Positions 39,767-48,897 are shown, counted from the stretch's first letter. The stretch: DNA of 64,000 bases from 2-01-FULL-40-13 sp964433155 (GCA_964433155.1 CAYSQE010000001.1:1-64000), one strand, 5' to 3'. Program-made: numbers and translations. The notes: generated by a model not told the origin, from the letters alone.

Positions 39767-41019
39767 GACTCAATTTCGTAGACTGGAAAATTTTTAAAAC
39801 TAACTTCAGCTTCTTTTAATCTATATTTATCAGTCGAGTACAACTTAACCAGTGGTTCTTTTTTTTCAACAAATTCATCTATTTTTTTGAATAAGTAAAG
39901 ACCCGCAAACTTGTCCGTGGGTGCTCCCAAAATTTTAGCCAAAGCGTTTAAATTATAATTATTTATCTCTTTAATTTTACCAAAATGCGCTGCCCGAATC
40001 TCTAAAGTATGAGATTTTATTTTCAAGGTCTCTGAAGATATCTGATCATTACCCTGTTGAGCCTTGACCATTTCTCTAAATTTTTTAAGGGCGCTACCTT
40101 CAGTCAAGATTCTCCTTGCCTCATCTTCACCACTTTTTTTGATATTCATATCGGTAAAACAAATATCAAGTAGCTTTCCCGCCAGTCTTAGCGCTTTTGC
40201 TTCAAGCTTAAGTGGACGTTCTTTTTTCTGCTCCAAAATATATAAAACGTCTCTTGCCTCCAGAGCCGGGCCCACTCCCCTTCCCGCAGGTTCAAGAGTT
40301 TCGCTGACATCAAAAATAACTTTTATTTTAAATCTATGAGCTAGTTGCTTAAATTTTTCCCTTACTTTATCTGCATCATAAAAATGACGAATTTTCATAG
40401 TTTTTCCTACAGGAATATCCAGGATGAGGTGTGTCGCGCCAACCGCGACTTTTTTTGCCATTACTGAGATAATGATTTTGTCAAAAGATTCAAACGACAA
40501 TGGTTCCTCAACACGAATAATTATATCGTCGGCCGGCGCAATATTGAGATTGCCATTCCAAGCGATGCAGCCGCCAACCTGGTTCACAATTTTAGTTATC
40601 TCTTTTGGCGAAAAATCTACTCTAGCCAAAACTTCCATAGTGTCTGCCGTTCCAGAAGGAGAGGTGATAGCTCTAGATGATACTTTGGGAATTTTAATAC
40701 CGGCGGAGGCAATTATGGGTACTATTATCATTGTGGTCCTGGTCCCAGAGACCCCTCCGGTTGAGTGTTTATCTGCCACGATACCCTTAAAATGGAGTTG
40801 ATTGCCTGTTTCCACCATGGCTTTGGTAAAGTAATAAAGTTCGTCGGCAGAATATCCTTCTTTAAATGAAGAGGCGACAAAGTAGGTTGTCAATACATCG
40901 CTCAACCTTTTATGAGCTATCTCGTCCATCAACATATATATTTCCCTGTAGGATAATTTTTTTCCTAAAAGTTTTTTTTGGATCGACTTTATTGCCACGA
41001 TTTGATTCTCGTCACTCAT
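39763..41019 (-). CDS. AMP/thymidine phosphorylase (archaeal-type DeoA family)
   Basis: 418 residues of the pyrimidine-nucleoside/AMP phosphorylase fold: the DKHSTGGVSGTRTTMIIVPI phosphate site, SSRAITSPSGTADTMEVL, GGCIAWNGNLNIAPADDI, SVMAKKVAVGATHLILDIPVG and EPAGRGVGPALEARDVL. The wording GTRTTMIIVPIIASAG and APADDIIIRVEEPL is closer to archaeal AMP phosphorylase than to bacterial DeoA. It lacks the roughly 80-residue N-terminal domain of the archaeal enzyme. It may feed ribose-1,5-bisphosphate or deoxyribose-1-phosphate salvage. It is coupled to murJ (8-nt overlap) and mltG (4-nt overlap). Confidence 0.82.
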   Translation of the reverse strand: MSDENQIVAIKSIQKKLLGKKLSYREIYMLMDEIAHKRLSDVLTTYFVASSFKEGYSADELYYFTKAMVETGNQLHFKGIVADKHSTGGVSGTRTTMIIVPIIASAGIKIPKVSSRAITSPSGTADTMEVLARVDFSPKEITKIVNQVGGCIAWNGNLNIAPADDIIIRVEEPLSFESFDKIIISVMAKKVAVGATHLILDIPVGKTMKIRHFYDADKVREKFKQLAHRFKIKVIFDVSETLEPAGRGVGPALEARDVLYILEQKKERPLKLEAKALRLAGKLLDICFTDMNIKKSGEDEARRILTEGSALKKFREMVKAQQGNDQISSETLKIKSHTLEIRAAHFGKIKEINNYNLNALAKILGAPTDKFAGLYLFKKIDEFVEKKEPLVKLYSTDKYRLKEAEVSFKNFPVYEIES

Positions 41020-42640
41020 AACTAGTGTAGAACTCTATAATTTTCTTCTGATATTCTCTAGCTTTCATTAATAATTTTCCAACTAAGTAAATTTCTTTGA
41101 CATTTAAAAGCCAGGATAAAAATATATATAAAATTAGATACATAGACCAACCAGTCAGTAGGAGAAAAAAAACATTGATCGTGTAGGAAGTATTAAAAAC
41201 CAGTCCGTCCATCAACTTCATAGAATAATAAACAATTACAGATGCCAGAGCAGTTGCAACTACCATCTTGAGAGACTCAAAGATTAAAAATCTAAAATCG
41301 AGCCCCTCAATTTTTTCCGCCAGAACAAGAAAAAGAATCACCACATTGAGTATCATCGCTATGGAAAATGATCCGGCGATTGACCAGACTGGAAATTTAA
41401 AAATCACCACAAAAATTACGCTCAAGAAAGTGTTGACGCCAATTGTTAACACGCTGATAAAAAAAGGAGTTTTTGTATCTAAAAACGCATAAAAACAGCG
41501 TGTAATAAAATAATAAATCGTGTGAAATGGGATCGATAAAGAGAAAAATGACAAGGTAACAGCCGTAGAAACTGTTGCATCCCAGTCAAATTTTTGACCG
41601 CCAAAAAAAAGTCTGACAAGTGGCGTGCGAGAGAATATGAAGAAACTTGCAATTGGAATCGTAAAAAATAATAGATTCAAAATAGAATCGGCGATGATTT
41701 TTTTAAATTCCTCGATCCTTTTCCCCTGATATACTTCCGTCAGGTAGGGCAAAGAAGCTTGACCAAAAGCAACTCCTATAACCGAAACTGGCAGAAGCTG
41801 TAGGTGTTGGGCAAAATAAAATACTGTGTAGGAACCTGCTCCAAGAAAGGTCGTAAGTATAAGATCGATTGTCGCATCTATTTGAGCAAAGATTACGGTG
41901 AGGGCTCGAGGTATAACTATCCTAAAAAATTCCAGCATTCCAGCTGTTTTTTTCAAAATTAATTTATAGGAAAAATGGGAATTAGCCAAAATTGGAAGCT
42001 GAATAAGAATAAAAAGTACTGCTCCCCCTATGACTCCGAAAATTGGAGCCAGCAAATAAAATGTCGAGGCTAGTGCTTTAGCGCTTAGAATTATTGCAAG
42101 GTTATAAAAAATTGGGGCTAATGCAGGCAATAAGAACATCTTATGAGCCTGACCTATCCCTGTCAAAAAATTGCCAATTATCAAAAATGGCAGTTGCCCG
42201 ATGAGAAGAAGTCGTGAATAGAGTATAACCGCCGCAATTTTCTCCCTACTAAATCCAGGCGTGATAGCTGGTACTATAAAGCCCATTAATATGAATAACA
42301 CAAAAATAAATAGACCCATGAGAAGAAGTATTAAGTTAATGATTGATGAGATATTGGTGTTTAGCTCTTCTTTGTTATTTTGATATTTAATAAAGATGGG
42401 AATTATTGTGCTAGTCAAAGCGCCGGTTATCAGAATTTCAAACACCAGGTCAGGAATTCGAAATGAAGCAAAAAAAATATCGAGCTCCTCTTTTGTAAAA
42501 AGACCGGCTAAAGTCCTATAGCGAAAAAATCCAAATAGCCGCGAAACCACAATCATAATAGCGATTACAACCGCCGAAGAGAACATGCTAGTCTGCTTGG
42601 CAAAAATAAACTGTTTTGTCCTGTTAAGAATTTTATTCAT
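41012..42640 (-). CDS. murJ: Lipid II flippase MurJ
   Basis: A MviN/MurJ protein of 542 residues with about 14 membrane helices. The N-terminal VVSRLFGFFRYRTLAGLF and ELDIFFASFRIPDLVFEIL motif, TPGFSREKIAAVI and the YFAQHLQLLPVSVIGVAFGQASLPYL segment, here split, are all family features. It flips lipid II across the membrane. First gene of the murJ-phosphorylase-mltG operon on the minus strand. The charged residues of the central cavity (Arg and Asp near the N-terminus) are present. Confidence 0.93.
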   Translation of the reverse strand: MNKILNRTKQFIFAKQTSMFSSAVVIAIMIVVSRLFGFFRYRTLAGLFTKEELDIFFASFRIPDLVFEILITGALTSTIIPIFIKYQNNKEELNTNISSIINLILLLMGLFIFVLFILMGFIVPAITPGFSREKIAAVILYSRLLLIGQLPFLIIGNFLTGIGQAHKMFLLPALAPIFYNLAIILSAKALASTFYLLAPIFGVIGGAVLFILIQLPILANSHFSYKLILKKTAGMLEFFRIVIPRALTVIFAQIDATIDLILTTFLGAGSYTVFYFAQHLQLLPVSVIGVAFGQASLPYLTEVYQGKRIEEFKKIIADSILNLLFFTIPIASFFIFSRTPLVRLFFGGQKFDWDATVSTAVTLSFFSLSIPFHTIYYFITRCFYAFLDTKTPFFISVLTIGVNTFLSVIFVVIFKFPVWSIAGSFSIAMILNVVILFLVLAEKIEGLDFRFLIFESLKMVVATALASVIVYYSMKLMDGLVFNTSYTINVFFLLLTGWSMYLILYIFLSWLLNVKEIYLVGKLLMKAREYQKKIIEFYTSYE

Positions 42641-42896
42641 AGAATAATCTATTCGTCATCCTATCACTATTATATACCACTCTTATATACCACTCTGCTT
42701 TGATTTTGCGAAAAAGTGGTATATACCTACAGTAGCTTTCAAATGAGAATTTGGATTGACTTTATGGTCAAAACAACTCCCCAAAATCAAAGCTCCGCTG
42801 TGCCCCTCCGTAGCTTTAGCGAAGGAGGGTTAGGTATAAACCCTTGCAATTTGAAAGCATAGGGGTATAAAGAAGAATTTAAAAATAGGAAGAGCT
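42641..42896. other. Intergenic region with nested inverted repeats
   Basis: No gene is seen. ATATACCACT occurs twice in tandem (42672-42681 and 42686-42695) and is matched by AGTGGTATAT (42715-42724). A second pair, GCTTTCAAAT (42735-42744) and ATTTGAAAGC (42849-42858), encloses the SFAKATEG hairpin element at 42804-42829. It lies between hicA and murJ. Confidence 0.65.
42804..42829. repeat. SFAKATEG hairpin element, intergenic copy
   Basis: Differs at one base from the copy inside rplU (25701-25726). Confidence 0.85.
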
Positions 42897-43196
42897 CTAT
42901 TGTTTAAATAGTCTTTTTAAGATTTTCTTCTTTCCTTTTAATCCAGCAACAACTTGTTCTTTGCTAAAACCGAATTCCATAATCTCATTTATTATATCTG
43001 ATCTGAAATCTAACGAATGATATTCTCTTGCTGTAGGAATGGTAATGTGTTCGTATTGACGAGGATTCTTAGGTTTTCGAATTGGGTGTTTTGCTAATTT
43101 GTGTCCGCCCTTCCCTCTATCTTCTAACACAATAAAACCTAAGAGTAAACACGCTTTAGTTAGTTCTTTTTCCCCAAACACTGGAATGATTGACAT
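42897..43196 (-). CDS. hicA: HicA-like mRNA interferase toxin
   Basis: About 99 residues from ATG 43196. FGEKELTKACLLLGFIVLED is the HicA start, RGKGGHKLAKHP holds the GGH-type catalytic His segment, and HITIPTAREYHSLDFRSDIINEIMEFGF, quoted as HITIPTAREYHS and INEIMEFGF, completes the small dsRBD-like fold. It would cleave mRNA. It overlaps the hicB end by 41 nt. The longer frame to 43286 lies inside hicB and is not used as the start. The toxin is somewhat longer than usual at the C-terminus (about 60 residues is typical for the core). Confidence 0.72.
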   Translation of the reverse strand: MSIIPVFGEKELTKACLLLGFIVLEDRGKGGHKLAKHPIRKPKNPRQYEHITIPTAREYHSLDFRSDIINEIMEFGFSKEQVVAGLKGKKKILKRLFKQ

Positions 43197-43545
43197 GAGT
43201 ATTATGAAGAGCAGTATAGTAACTAAATCGTACCGCAACATTTTTATACTCTTGCTTACGTTCTTGCGCTTTGATAAGCCTATCAATAGGCTCTTCCTTT
43301 CTCGTCAGTAAATCTTTTGGGAAATAAACCACATCAAACTTTTCTGCTTCTTTTCTTGGAATATCGAAGTAAGTAAGAACTGCATCATTAACATTCTTGA
43401 TTAAATCAAGAATGTTTGCCGCTTCGGTCAAACATCCCGGGTACTCTGGTAATTTTGCATAAAAATATCCCTCAGCAGTAACTTTTAATTCAACTTTGAG
43501 CGATAAAGGAAGATTATATTTTTTTAAAATATCAACATTTACCAT
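43156..43545 (-). CDS. hicB: HicB-like antitoxin
   Basis: 129 residues. The partial RNase H-like HicB fold is visible in LKVTAEGYFYAKLPEYPGCLTEAAN and NILDLIKNVNDAVLTYFDIP (quoted in parts). The C-terminal part does not show an obvious helix-turn-helix or RHH domain. It lies upstream of hicA and should neutralise it. The promoter ends 7 nt before the ATG. Confidence 0.75.
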   Translation of the reverse strand: MVNVDILKKYNLPLSLKVELKVTAEGYFYAKLPEYPGCLTEAANILDLIKNVNDAVLTYFDIPRKEAEKFDVVYFPKDLLTRKEEPIDRLIKAQERKQEYKNVAVRFSYYTALHNTHVNHSSVWGKRTN

Positions 43546-43581
43546 AACTTCTTATATAGCATATTATAAAGTTATTTTCAA
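43546..43581 (-). promoter_or_regulatory. hicB promoter
   Basis: On the minus strand TTGAAA (43581-43576), 17-nt spacer and TATATA (43558-43553) end 7 nt before the hicB ATG. A further TATAAT lies between them. Confidence 0.65.
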
Positions 43582-43665
43582 TCAATATCAAGAAACACTG
43601 TCATAACAATCTAATCAAAATTTTAATTGCAAAGAAGAATTTGAAAATAAAAAGGGAAAATCCTC

Positions 43666-43702
43666 TTGACAAAATGCTGAAAATGGCGTTAAATGGTTGT
43701 AT
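43666..43702 (+). promoter_or_regulatory. mraZ promoter
   Basis: TTGACA (43666-43671), 17-nt spacer and TTAAAT (43689-43694) end 8 nt before ATG 43703. It drives the large division/cell-wall cluster and predicts a leaderless start. Confidence 0.75.
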
Positions 43703-44122
43703 ATGTTATTTCTTGGGGAATATAGCGTAACGTTTACTGGCCAGGGAAGAATCATAATCCCCAAGAAAATAAGAGAAGCAGTTGGAAAAGCTAAAACTTA
43801 TACATTAACAAAAGGATTAGACCAATGTCTATCTGGATTTAGAAATGATGATTGGGAAAAAGCAGCAAAAGAACTGGTTAGCGTTTCACCGTTAGAAATG
43901 CAAAAAGCCGAGATGAAACGCCACCTCTTCTCCAGCGCAACGCTTGTTGAAATTGACGATCAAGGACGATTTGTGATACCAAAAACATTATTGGATTATG
44001 CAGAATTAAGCAATAGAGCTGTAATAATAGGTGTCGGAGATCATTTTGAAATCTGGCAGCCCCAAAAATGGCAGCAATATCAAAAAAAGCTAGAAAAATT
44101 TAAGCGTCCATTTGGAGAATAG
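43703..44122 (+). CDS. mraZ: MraZ transcriptional regulator
   Basis: About 139 residues with two AbrB-like halves: FLGEYSVTFTGQGRIIIPKKIREAV and LVEIDDQGRFVIPKTLLDYAEL, quoted in full-motif form. MraZ binds repeats upstream of its own operon and represses it; clear TGGGN repeats are not seen here. The ATG at 43703 is preferred over TTG 43697 because of the -10 box and the typical MxFLGEY start. First gene of the cluster. Confidence 0.92.
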   Translation: MLFLGEYSVTFTGQGRIIIPKKIREAVGKAKTYTLTKGLDQCLSGFRNDDWEKAAKELVSVSPLEMQKAEMKRHLFSSATLVEIDDQGRFVIPKTLLDYAELSNRAVIIGVGDHFEIWQPQKWQQYQKKLEKFKRPFGE

Positions 44123-44138
44123 AGAAGAAAATATACAA

Positions 44139-44972
44139 ATGCATCATCCAGTACTTTTAAAAGAGGTAATTGAGGGTTTAAATATCAAACCAAATGGTCT
44201 TTATATCGACGCAACAGCTGGTGAAGGTGGACACATGGTCGAAATTGCAAAGCGAGGTGGAAAAGTTTTAGGAATTGATTGTGATTATGAGCAAATTAAA
44301 CGATTAACGTTGAACGTTCAACGTTACAAAAACATAAGGATCGTCCAAGGCAACTTTGCTTATATAGAAAAGATTGCAAAGGAAAATAACTTTTTTCTAG
44401 TTGACGGAATATTATTTGACCTTGGGCTGTCGATGAACCAACTTGAAAACTCGAGAAGAGGATTTTCTTATAAAAAAATGGATGAACCGCTTGACATGAG
44501 AATTGATACGACTTTGAGTGCGACCGCATCAAATGTCGTAAACGAGCTTGACCAGCAGGTTCTTTACGAAATTTTGTCTCGTTATGGCGAAGAAATAAAT
44601 TCTTTAATAATTAGTAAAGAGATTGTTAAAAGAAGACAAAAGAAGAAAATTCAGACGGTTGTAGACCTTATAACAACAATAAACAAAGCGCTTGGCTATA
44701 AAAAAAATGAGACGCATGCACGAATATTTCAAGCCTTACGAATTGCAGTAAATGATGAACTCGAAAATTTGAAAAAAGGTCTTGATGGGTCATTAAAGAT
44801 TCTTAAGAACGGTGGAAGAATTGTGGTCATTTCATTTCATTCGCTGGAGGACAGAATTGTTAAACAATTTATTAGAAATAAAAAGCTTAGGCAAATAAAT
44901 AAAAAAATAATTACATCAATTAACCAATTTACTTTTGAACGTTCGGCTAAGTTACGAATTATAGGATATTAA
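44139..44972 (+). CDS. rsmH: 16S rRNA m4C1402 methyltransferase
   Basis: Starts HHPVLLKEVIEGLNIKPNG, with YIDATAGEGGHMVEIAKRGG (SAM motif I), DGILFDLGLSMNQLENSRRGFSY, quoted as DGILFDLGLSMNQLE, THARIFQALRIAVNDELENL and VISFHSLEDRIVKQF. All are RsmH/MraW signatures. It is placed right after mraZ, as in most bacteria. ATG 44139 matches the family start; the TTG at 44112 lies within the end of mraZ. Confidence 0.95.
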   Translation: MHHPVLLKEVIEGLNIKPNGLYIDATAGEGGHMVEIAKRGGKVLGIDCDYEQIKRLTLNVQRYKNIRIVQGNFAYIEKIAKENNFFLVDGILFDLGLSMNQLENSRRGFSYKKMDEPLDMRIDTTLSATASNVVNELDQQVLYEILSRYGEEINSLIISKEIVKRRQKKKIQTVVDLITTINKALGYKKNETHARIFQALRIAVNDELENLKKGLDGSLKILKNGGRIVVISFHSLEDRIVKQFIRNKKLRQINKKIITSINQFTFERSAKLRIIGY

Positions 44973-44973
44973 T

Positions 44974-45249
44974 ATGAATCTTTTAACTAAACACACTATT
45001 GCCATAATTTTTTTCCTGTTGCTATCTGCCAATGTCTTTGTATTTATCCATTCAATCAAGTTGAGTGATGAAATTAATCATTTTGAAAAGGAAATTAAAG
45101 TTTTGCATCAAGAAAACTTGAGTTTAGAAAACAAAATGTATGAGATTGATTCACTTCAGTATGCGTCATCAATTGCAACCCAGTTGAATTTTACCGACAA
45201 AGCCCAACCCATCTATCTTGAAAATCTCAAATATGCACGCAGTCAATAA
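44974..45249 (+). CDS. ftsL: FtsL-like division protein
   Basis: A 91-residue bitopic protein: a short N-terminus, one membrane helix (about 7-25), then a coiled coil (LSDEINHFEKEIKVLHQENLSLENKMYEI region, about 29-60). Sequence conservation of FtsL is low; the call rests on this topology and on its place between rsmH and ftsI. It would bridge FtsQ and FtsW-FtsI. Confidence 0.72.
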   Translation: MNLLTKHTIAIIFFLLLSANVFVFIHSIKLSDEINHFEKEIKVLHQENLSLENKMYEIDSLQYASSIATQLNFTDKAQPIYLENLKYARSQ

Positions 45250-45251
45250 AT

Positions 45252-46910
45252 ATGACCAAGCAAAGGCTTTTATTTTTTGTTTTTTTTCTTTTTTATCTTG
45301 CGATCATTGCTAAATTATTTTATCTTCAGGTTCTAAACCCATCTCCCCTCACAGATACAACCTATTTAAAAACTAATAAAATCTTGCCTGAACGGGGTAA
45401 AATCTATGATAGGAATGGAGAACCTCTTGCGGTCAATAAATCATCTTATCTTCTTTATATTGAACCTAAAAAAATGCAAGATAAAAATTATACAGTCAAG
45501 AAACTAGATGAGATTTTGCAGATAGGAGAAGCTACTCTTGAGGCAAAAATTGACGAGACCAAAGATTGGGTATCTATAAAAGATGGTATAGGTAGGGATC
45601 AAAAACAAAAATTAATGGCGCTTGGTCTCAAGGGGTTAGGTTTTGAAGATAAATTTCAAAGATATTATCCAGAAAGTTCATTGGCAGCTCATCTCTTAGG
45701 TTTCGTCGGCAAAAATACTCAGGGAGAAGGCGTTGGTTATTTTGGTATTGAGGGCTTTTATAACAAAGATCTAGTTGGACTTCCCGGTATAGTCAAAAGC
45801 GATAGAGACATTTTAGGCAAACCCATACTTATAGGTACCCAACAAAAACTTGATTCAGAAAATGGCAGAGATCTTTATCTAAATATTGATGCGTCGATTC
45901 AGGAAGTCATTAAAAGAAAGCTCCAAAATGGTCTTGAAACATATGGTGCAAAAGAAGGATGCATCATTGTTGTCAATCCTAATATATTGGAAATTCTTGC
46001 TCTTTCCTGTCTTCCAGACTTCGCTGTAGAAAATTATTATAAATTTAGCGAGGACTTTTTTAAAAACCCAGCCATATCAAATCTTTACGAACCTGGTTCA
46101 ACATTTAAACCTTTTATAATGGCCGCTGCGCTCGAAGAAAAAAGCATACGTCCTGATGATTTTTATGAGGAAAAGGGGCCTGTTGAAATCGGTGGATATA
46201 CCATTAAAACTTGGAACGATAAATATGAAGGAAAAATATCTGTGACAAGAATTCTGGAGAAGTCTTCCAATGTTGGTATTGTGCACATATCTCAACTATT
46301 AGGAAATAAAAAATTATATGACTACCTGAGATCCTATGGTTTTGGCAGTTCTACAGGTATAGACCTCCAGGGTGAGGCATCTGGATACCTAAAACCCCAA
46401 AGCGAGTGGTATCCGGTAGACTTTGCGACCGTGAGTTTTGGCCAAGGAATCGCTGTCACCCCAATTCAGATGATTAGAGCTTTTTCTGCTCTAATAAATG
46501 GAGGAGCTCTTCTCAAACCACTTGTTGTGCAAAGAATTGATTCCCTGGGTGAAGAAAAACGAATCAAAACTTCTCTGGAAAAAAGGGTTATTAGTAATCA
46601 AACGTCGGAAATCATTAAGAAAATGCTGACTGCGACTGTTGAAAATGGAGAAGTCAGATGGGCAAAACCAAAAGGCTATCAGATAGCAGGAAAAACCGGA
46701 ACCGCCCAAATTCCTATAAAAGGTCATTATGACCCGACAAAAACTGTGGCTTCATTTATCGGTTTTGCACCTGTTAACGAACCAAAATTTCTAGCTCTAG
46801 TAATACTTCATGAGCCTAAAACCTCACCCTGGGGATCTGAAACAGCGGCTCCTCTTTTTTTCGAAGTAGCCAAAGAACTGTTGGTTTATTATAATATTGC
46901 ACCAGATTAA
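45252..46910 (+). CDS. ftsI: Class B penicillin-binding protein FtsI (PBP3 type)
   Basis: 552 residues: an N-terminal membrane helix, the PBP dimer domain (LPERGKIYDRNGEPLAVN) and a transpeptidase domain with EPGSTFKPF (active Ser near 282), SSNVGI (SxN) and KTGTAQIP (KTG near 480). Cross-links septal peptidoglycan with FtsW. It starts 2 nt after ftsL and ends 2 nt before murE. There is no PASTA domain at the C-terminus. Confidence 0.93.
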   Translation: MTKQRLLFFVFFLFYLAIIAKLFYLQVLNPSPLTDTTYLKTNKILPERGKIYDRNGEPLAVNKSSYLLYIEPKKMQDKNYTVKKLDEILQIGEATLEAKIDETKDWVSIKDGIGRDQKQKLMALGLKGLGFEDKFQRYYPESSLAAHLLGFVGKNTQGEGVGYFGIEGFYNKDLVGLPGIVKSDRDILGKPILIGTQQKLDSENGRDLYLNIDASIQEVIKRKLQNGLETYGAKEGCIIVVNPNILEILALSCLPDFAVENYYKFSEDFFKNPAISNLYEPGSTFKPFIMAAALEEKSIRPDDFYEEKGPVEIGGYTIKTWNDKYEGKISVTRILEKSSNVGIVHISQLLGNKKLYDYLRSYGFGSSTGIDLQGEASGYLKPQSEWYPVDFATVSFGQGIAVTPIQMIRAFSALINGGALLKPLVVQRIDSLGEEKRIKTSLEKRVISNQTSEIIKKMLTATVENGEVRWAKPKGYQIAGKTGTAQIPIKGHYDPTKTVASFIGFAPVNEPKFLALVILHEPKTSPWGSETAAPLFFEVAKELLVYYNIAPD

Positions 46911-46912
46911 TA

Positions 46913-48139
46913 ATGTTACAAACAATCAAAAATTTTTACCATCTACTTCAGGCCACAATTGCCAATATTTATTACGGCCTCCCCAGTCAAAAGCTAAAAG
47001 TCATCGGAGTGACAGGGACCGATGGTAAAACCACAACCACACATCTCATCTATCATATCCTCAAATATGCAGGTAAAAAAGTCTCTATGGTCTCATCAGT
47101 CTATGCAAATATTGGCGGCGAAATATATGAGACTGGCTTTCATGTTACAACACCCGATATATTTCCACTCTATCGATTCTTAAGGCAGAGTGTTGATGCG
47201 GGAGACGAATATTTTGTGCTGGAAACTACATCTCATGCATTAGCTCAAAATAGAGTATATGGAATTAGATATGAAGCTGCAGTATTAACCAATGTTACTC
47301 ATGAACATCTAGATTTTCATAAAAATTACCTGCTGTACATAAAATCAAAATTGGTGTTATTTCAGAATGCGCACAAAATACTCATCAATATTGATGATAA
47401 ATCATATTCTTTTTTTAAAGAACTGCTTAGTAAGAATTACCATACCTATGGACTAAAAAATAAGGCTGATTACCAGTTGGATATTGGCAAAGAGCTTAAG
47501 CTTAAGATAACAAAATTTAATATCTATAATTATTTAGCCGCCTATGCAATGTGTGATATTCTCGGAATTGAAAAGAGGGAAATTCTTGCGGCCTTGCCTT
47601 CATTTGAGCTACCGGTTGGAAGGTTGGAAGTTGTTACAAAAAAACCTGTCATTACAATAATCGACTTTGCCCACACTCCAAATGCGCTGCATCACGTTTT
47701 AAGCGAAATCAAGGAAAACTTTGTTCTAGCAAAAAATCAACTCATTCACGTTTTTGGCGCGGCAGGACTGCGTGATGACTCAAAAAGAACAATGATGGGA
47801 GAAGAAAGTGGTACGTATGCTGATGTGACAATTGTTACAGAAGAAGACTATCGAACCGAAGATCCACAAAAAATCGCAGATCAAATAGCCGAAGGATTGA
47901 AACGAAAGGCATTCCATTTGGCTGAGTCAAATATGTCTAATTTGTCCAATAAGTCATATATGATTTTACTTGATCGAAAAAAGGCTGTAGAAAAAGCAGT
48001 TGAAATCTCCAAACAAGGCGATGTAATAGTTTTGACCGGGAAGAGTCATGAGAAAAGCTTATGCCGAGGAAAAATAGAATATCCCTGGGACGAAAAAAAA
48101 GCATTAGTTGACGCTTTAATAAAATTTAAACTCCAATGA
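46913..48139 (+). CDS. murE: MurE-type UDP-MurNAc-tripeptide synthetase
   Basis: 408 residues of Mur ligase: GVTGTDGKTTTTHLIYHIL, the HVTTPDIFPLYRFL substrate loop, ETTSHALAQNRVYGI, NVTHEHLDFH, DFAHTPNALHHVL and TGKSHEKSLCRGKIEYPWDE. The usual N-terminal UDP-binding domain of about 80 residues is missing, so it is a shortened MurE-like enzyme. The DNPR motif for diaminopimelate is not present, so the third amino acid is uncertain. A short MSNLSNKSY repeat-like stretch lies at about residues 343-351. It overlaps the next gene by 4 nt. Confidence 0.85.
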   Translation: MLQTIKNFYHLLQATIANIYYGLPSQKLKVIGVTGTDGKTTTTHLIYHILKYAGKKVSMVSSVYANIGGEIYETGFHVTTPDIFPLYRFLRQSVDAGDEYFVLETTSHALAQNRVYGIRYEAAVLTNVTHEHLDFHKNYLLYIKSKLVLFQNAHKILINIDDKSYSFFKELLSKNYHTYGLKNKADYQLDIGKELKLKITKFNIYNYLAAYAMCDILGIEKREILAALPSFELPVGRLEVVTKKPVITIIDFAHTPNALHHVLSEIKENFVLAKNQLIHVFGAAGLRDDSKRTMMGEESGTYADVTIVTEEDYRTEDPQKIADQIAEGLKRKAFHLAESNMSNLSNKSYMILLDRKKAVEKAVEISKQGDVIVLTGKSHEKSLCRGKIEYPWDEKKALVDALIKFKLQ

Positions 48140-48876
48140 TACTTTTTAACCCAAATCTCAAAATCTTTTATTCGACTAAAATAAATGATGCTAATTATTA
48201 CAGCGGATTCTCTACTCGAGCCCAAAATGATGCAAGAAATTTAGACAATATCGTTGCTTTTTTTAAACAGCAATTCGTAACCTTTAATTCTATGGTTACG
48301 CTAGAACAGATACACTCGACCAATACAAAAGTTCTTGACGAATTAGATTTGACCGGCCAATCTACCAAAATTGAAGAAACCGATGGGGTCATTACAAAAC
48401 AGACAAATTTAATTTTGCTTGTCAGAAACGCTGACTGTGTTCCTCTCATATTCGCCGATAAATCAGCCGGAATCATCGGCATCTCACATCAAGGTTGGCG
48501 TGGGAGTTTAAAAAAGATGGCAGTTAAAATGGTTGATGAGCTGATAAAAGAAGGTGCAAAAATAAACAACCTGCAAGTTGCGATTGGTCCAGCCATTGGA
48601 GCCTGTTGTTATGATGTTGACGAAGATCGCTATTATAGTTTTTTAGAGGAGTTTGATGGATACTCAGACAAAATATTCTCTATGAAAAAAGGCCGCTGGC
48701 ATCTTAATTTATCTCTCTTAAACTATCTGCAACTCATGGAAGCCGGAGTCAAAAAAGATCATATCGACTTTTTTCCTTTTTGCACAAAGTGCGACCATAG
48801 ACGTTTCTTTTCTCGTAGAAGAGCAGGTAGCAAAAATTTTCCAGAGATGTTCAACTTCATAATCAAGCTTAAATAA
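48136..48876 (+). CDS. pgeF: Laccase-domain (YfiH/PgeF) protein
   Basis: 246 residues with the family His/Cys pattern: LEQIHSTNTKVL, DGVITKQTNLILLVRNADCVPLIF (quoted as VRNADCVPLIF), GISHQGWRGSLKK, AIGPAIGACCYDVDED and FFPFCTKCDHRRFFSRRR. Homologues are purine nucleoside phosphorylases or peptidoglycan editing factors that remove incorrectly joined L-Ser from UDP-MurNAc. The location between murE and murC supports the editing role. It overlaps murE by 4 nt. Confidence 0.88.
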   Translation: MILFNPNLKIFYSTKINDANYYSGFSTRAQNDARNLDNIVAFFKQQFVTFNSMVTLEQIHSTNTKVLDELDLTGQSTKIEETDGVITKQTNLILLVRNADCVPLIFADKSAGIIGISHQGWRGSLKKMAVKMVDELIKEGAKINNLQVAIGPAIGACCYDVDEDRYYSFLEEFDGYSDKIFSMKKGRWHLNLSLLNYLQLMEAGVKKDHIDFFPFCTKCDHRRFFSRRRAGSKNFPEMFNFIIKLK

Positions 48877-48897
48877 ATAGTATAATTATCGCACGGT

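Noticed and set aside
43156..43286. Longer HicA start at 43286
   Set aside because: It would place most of its extra residues inside hicB; ATG 43196 fits the HicA start.
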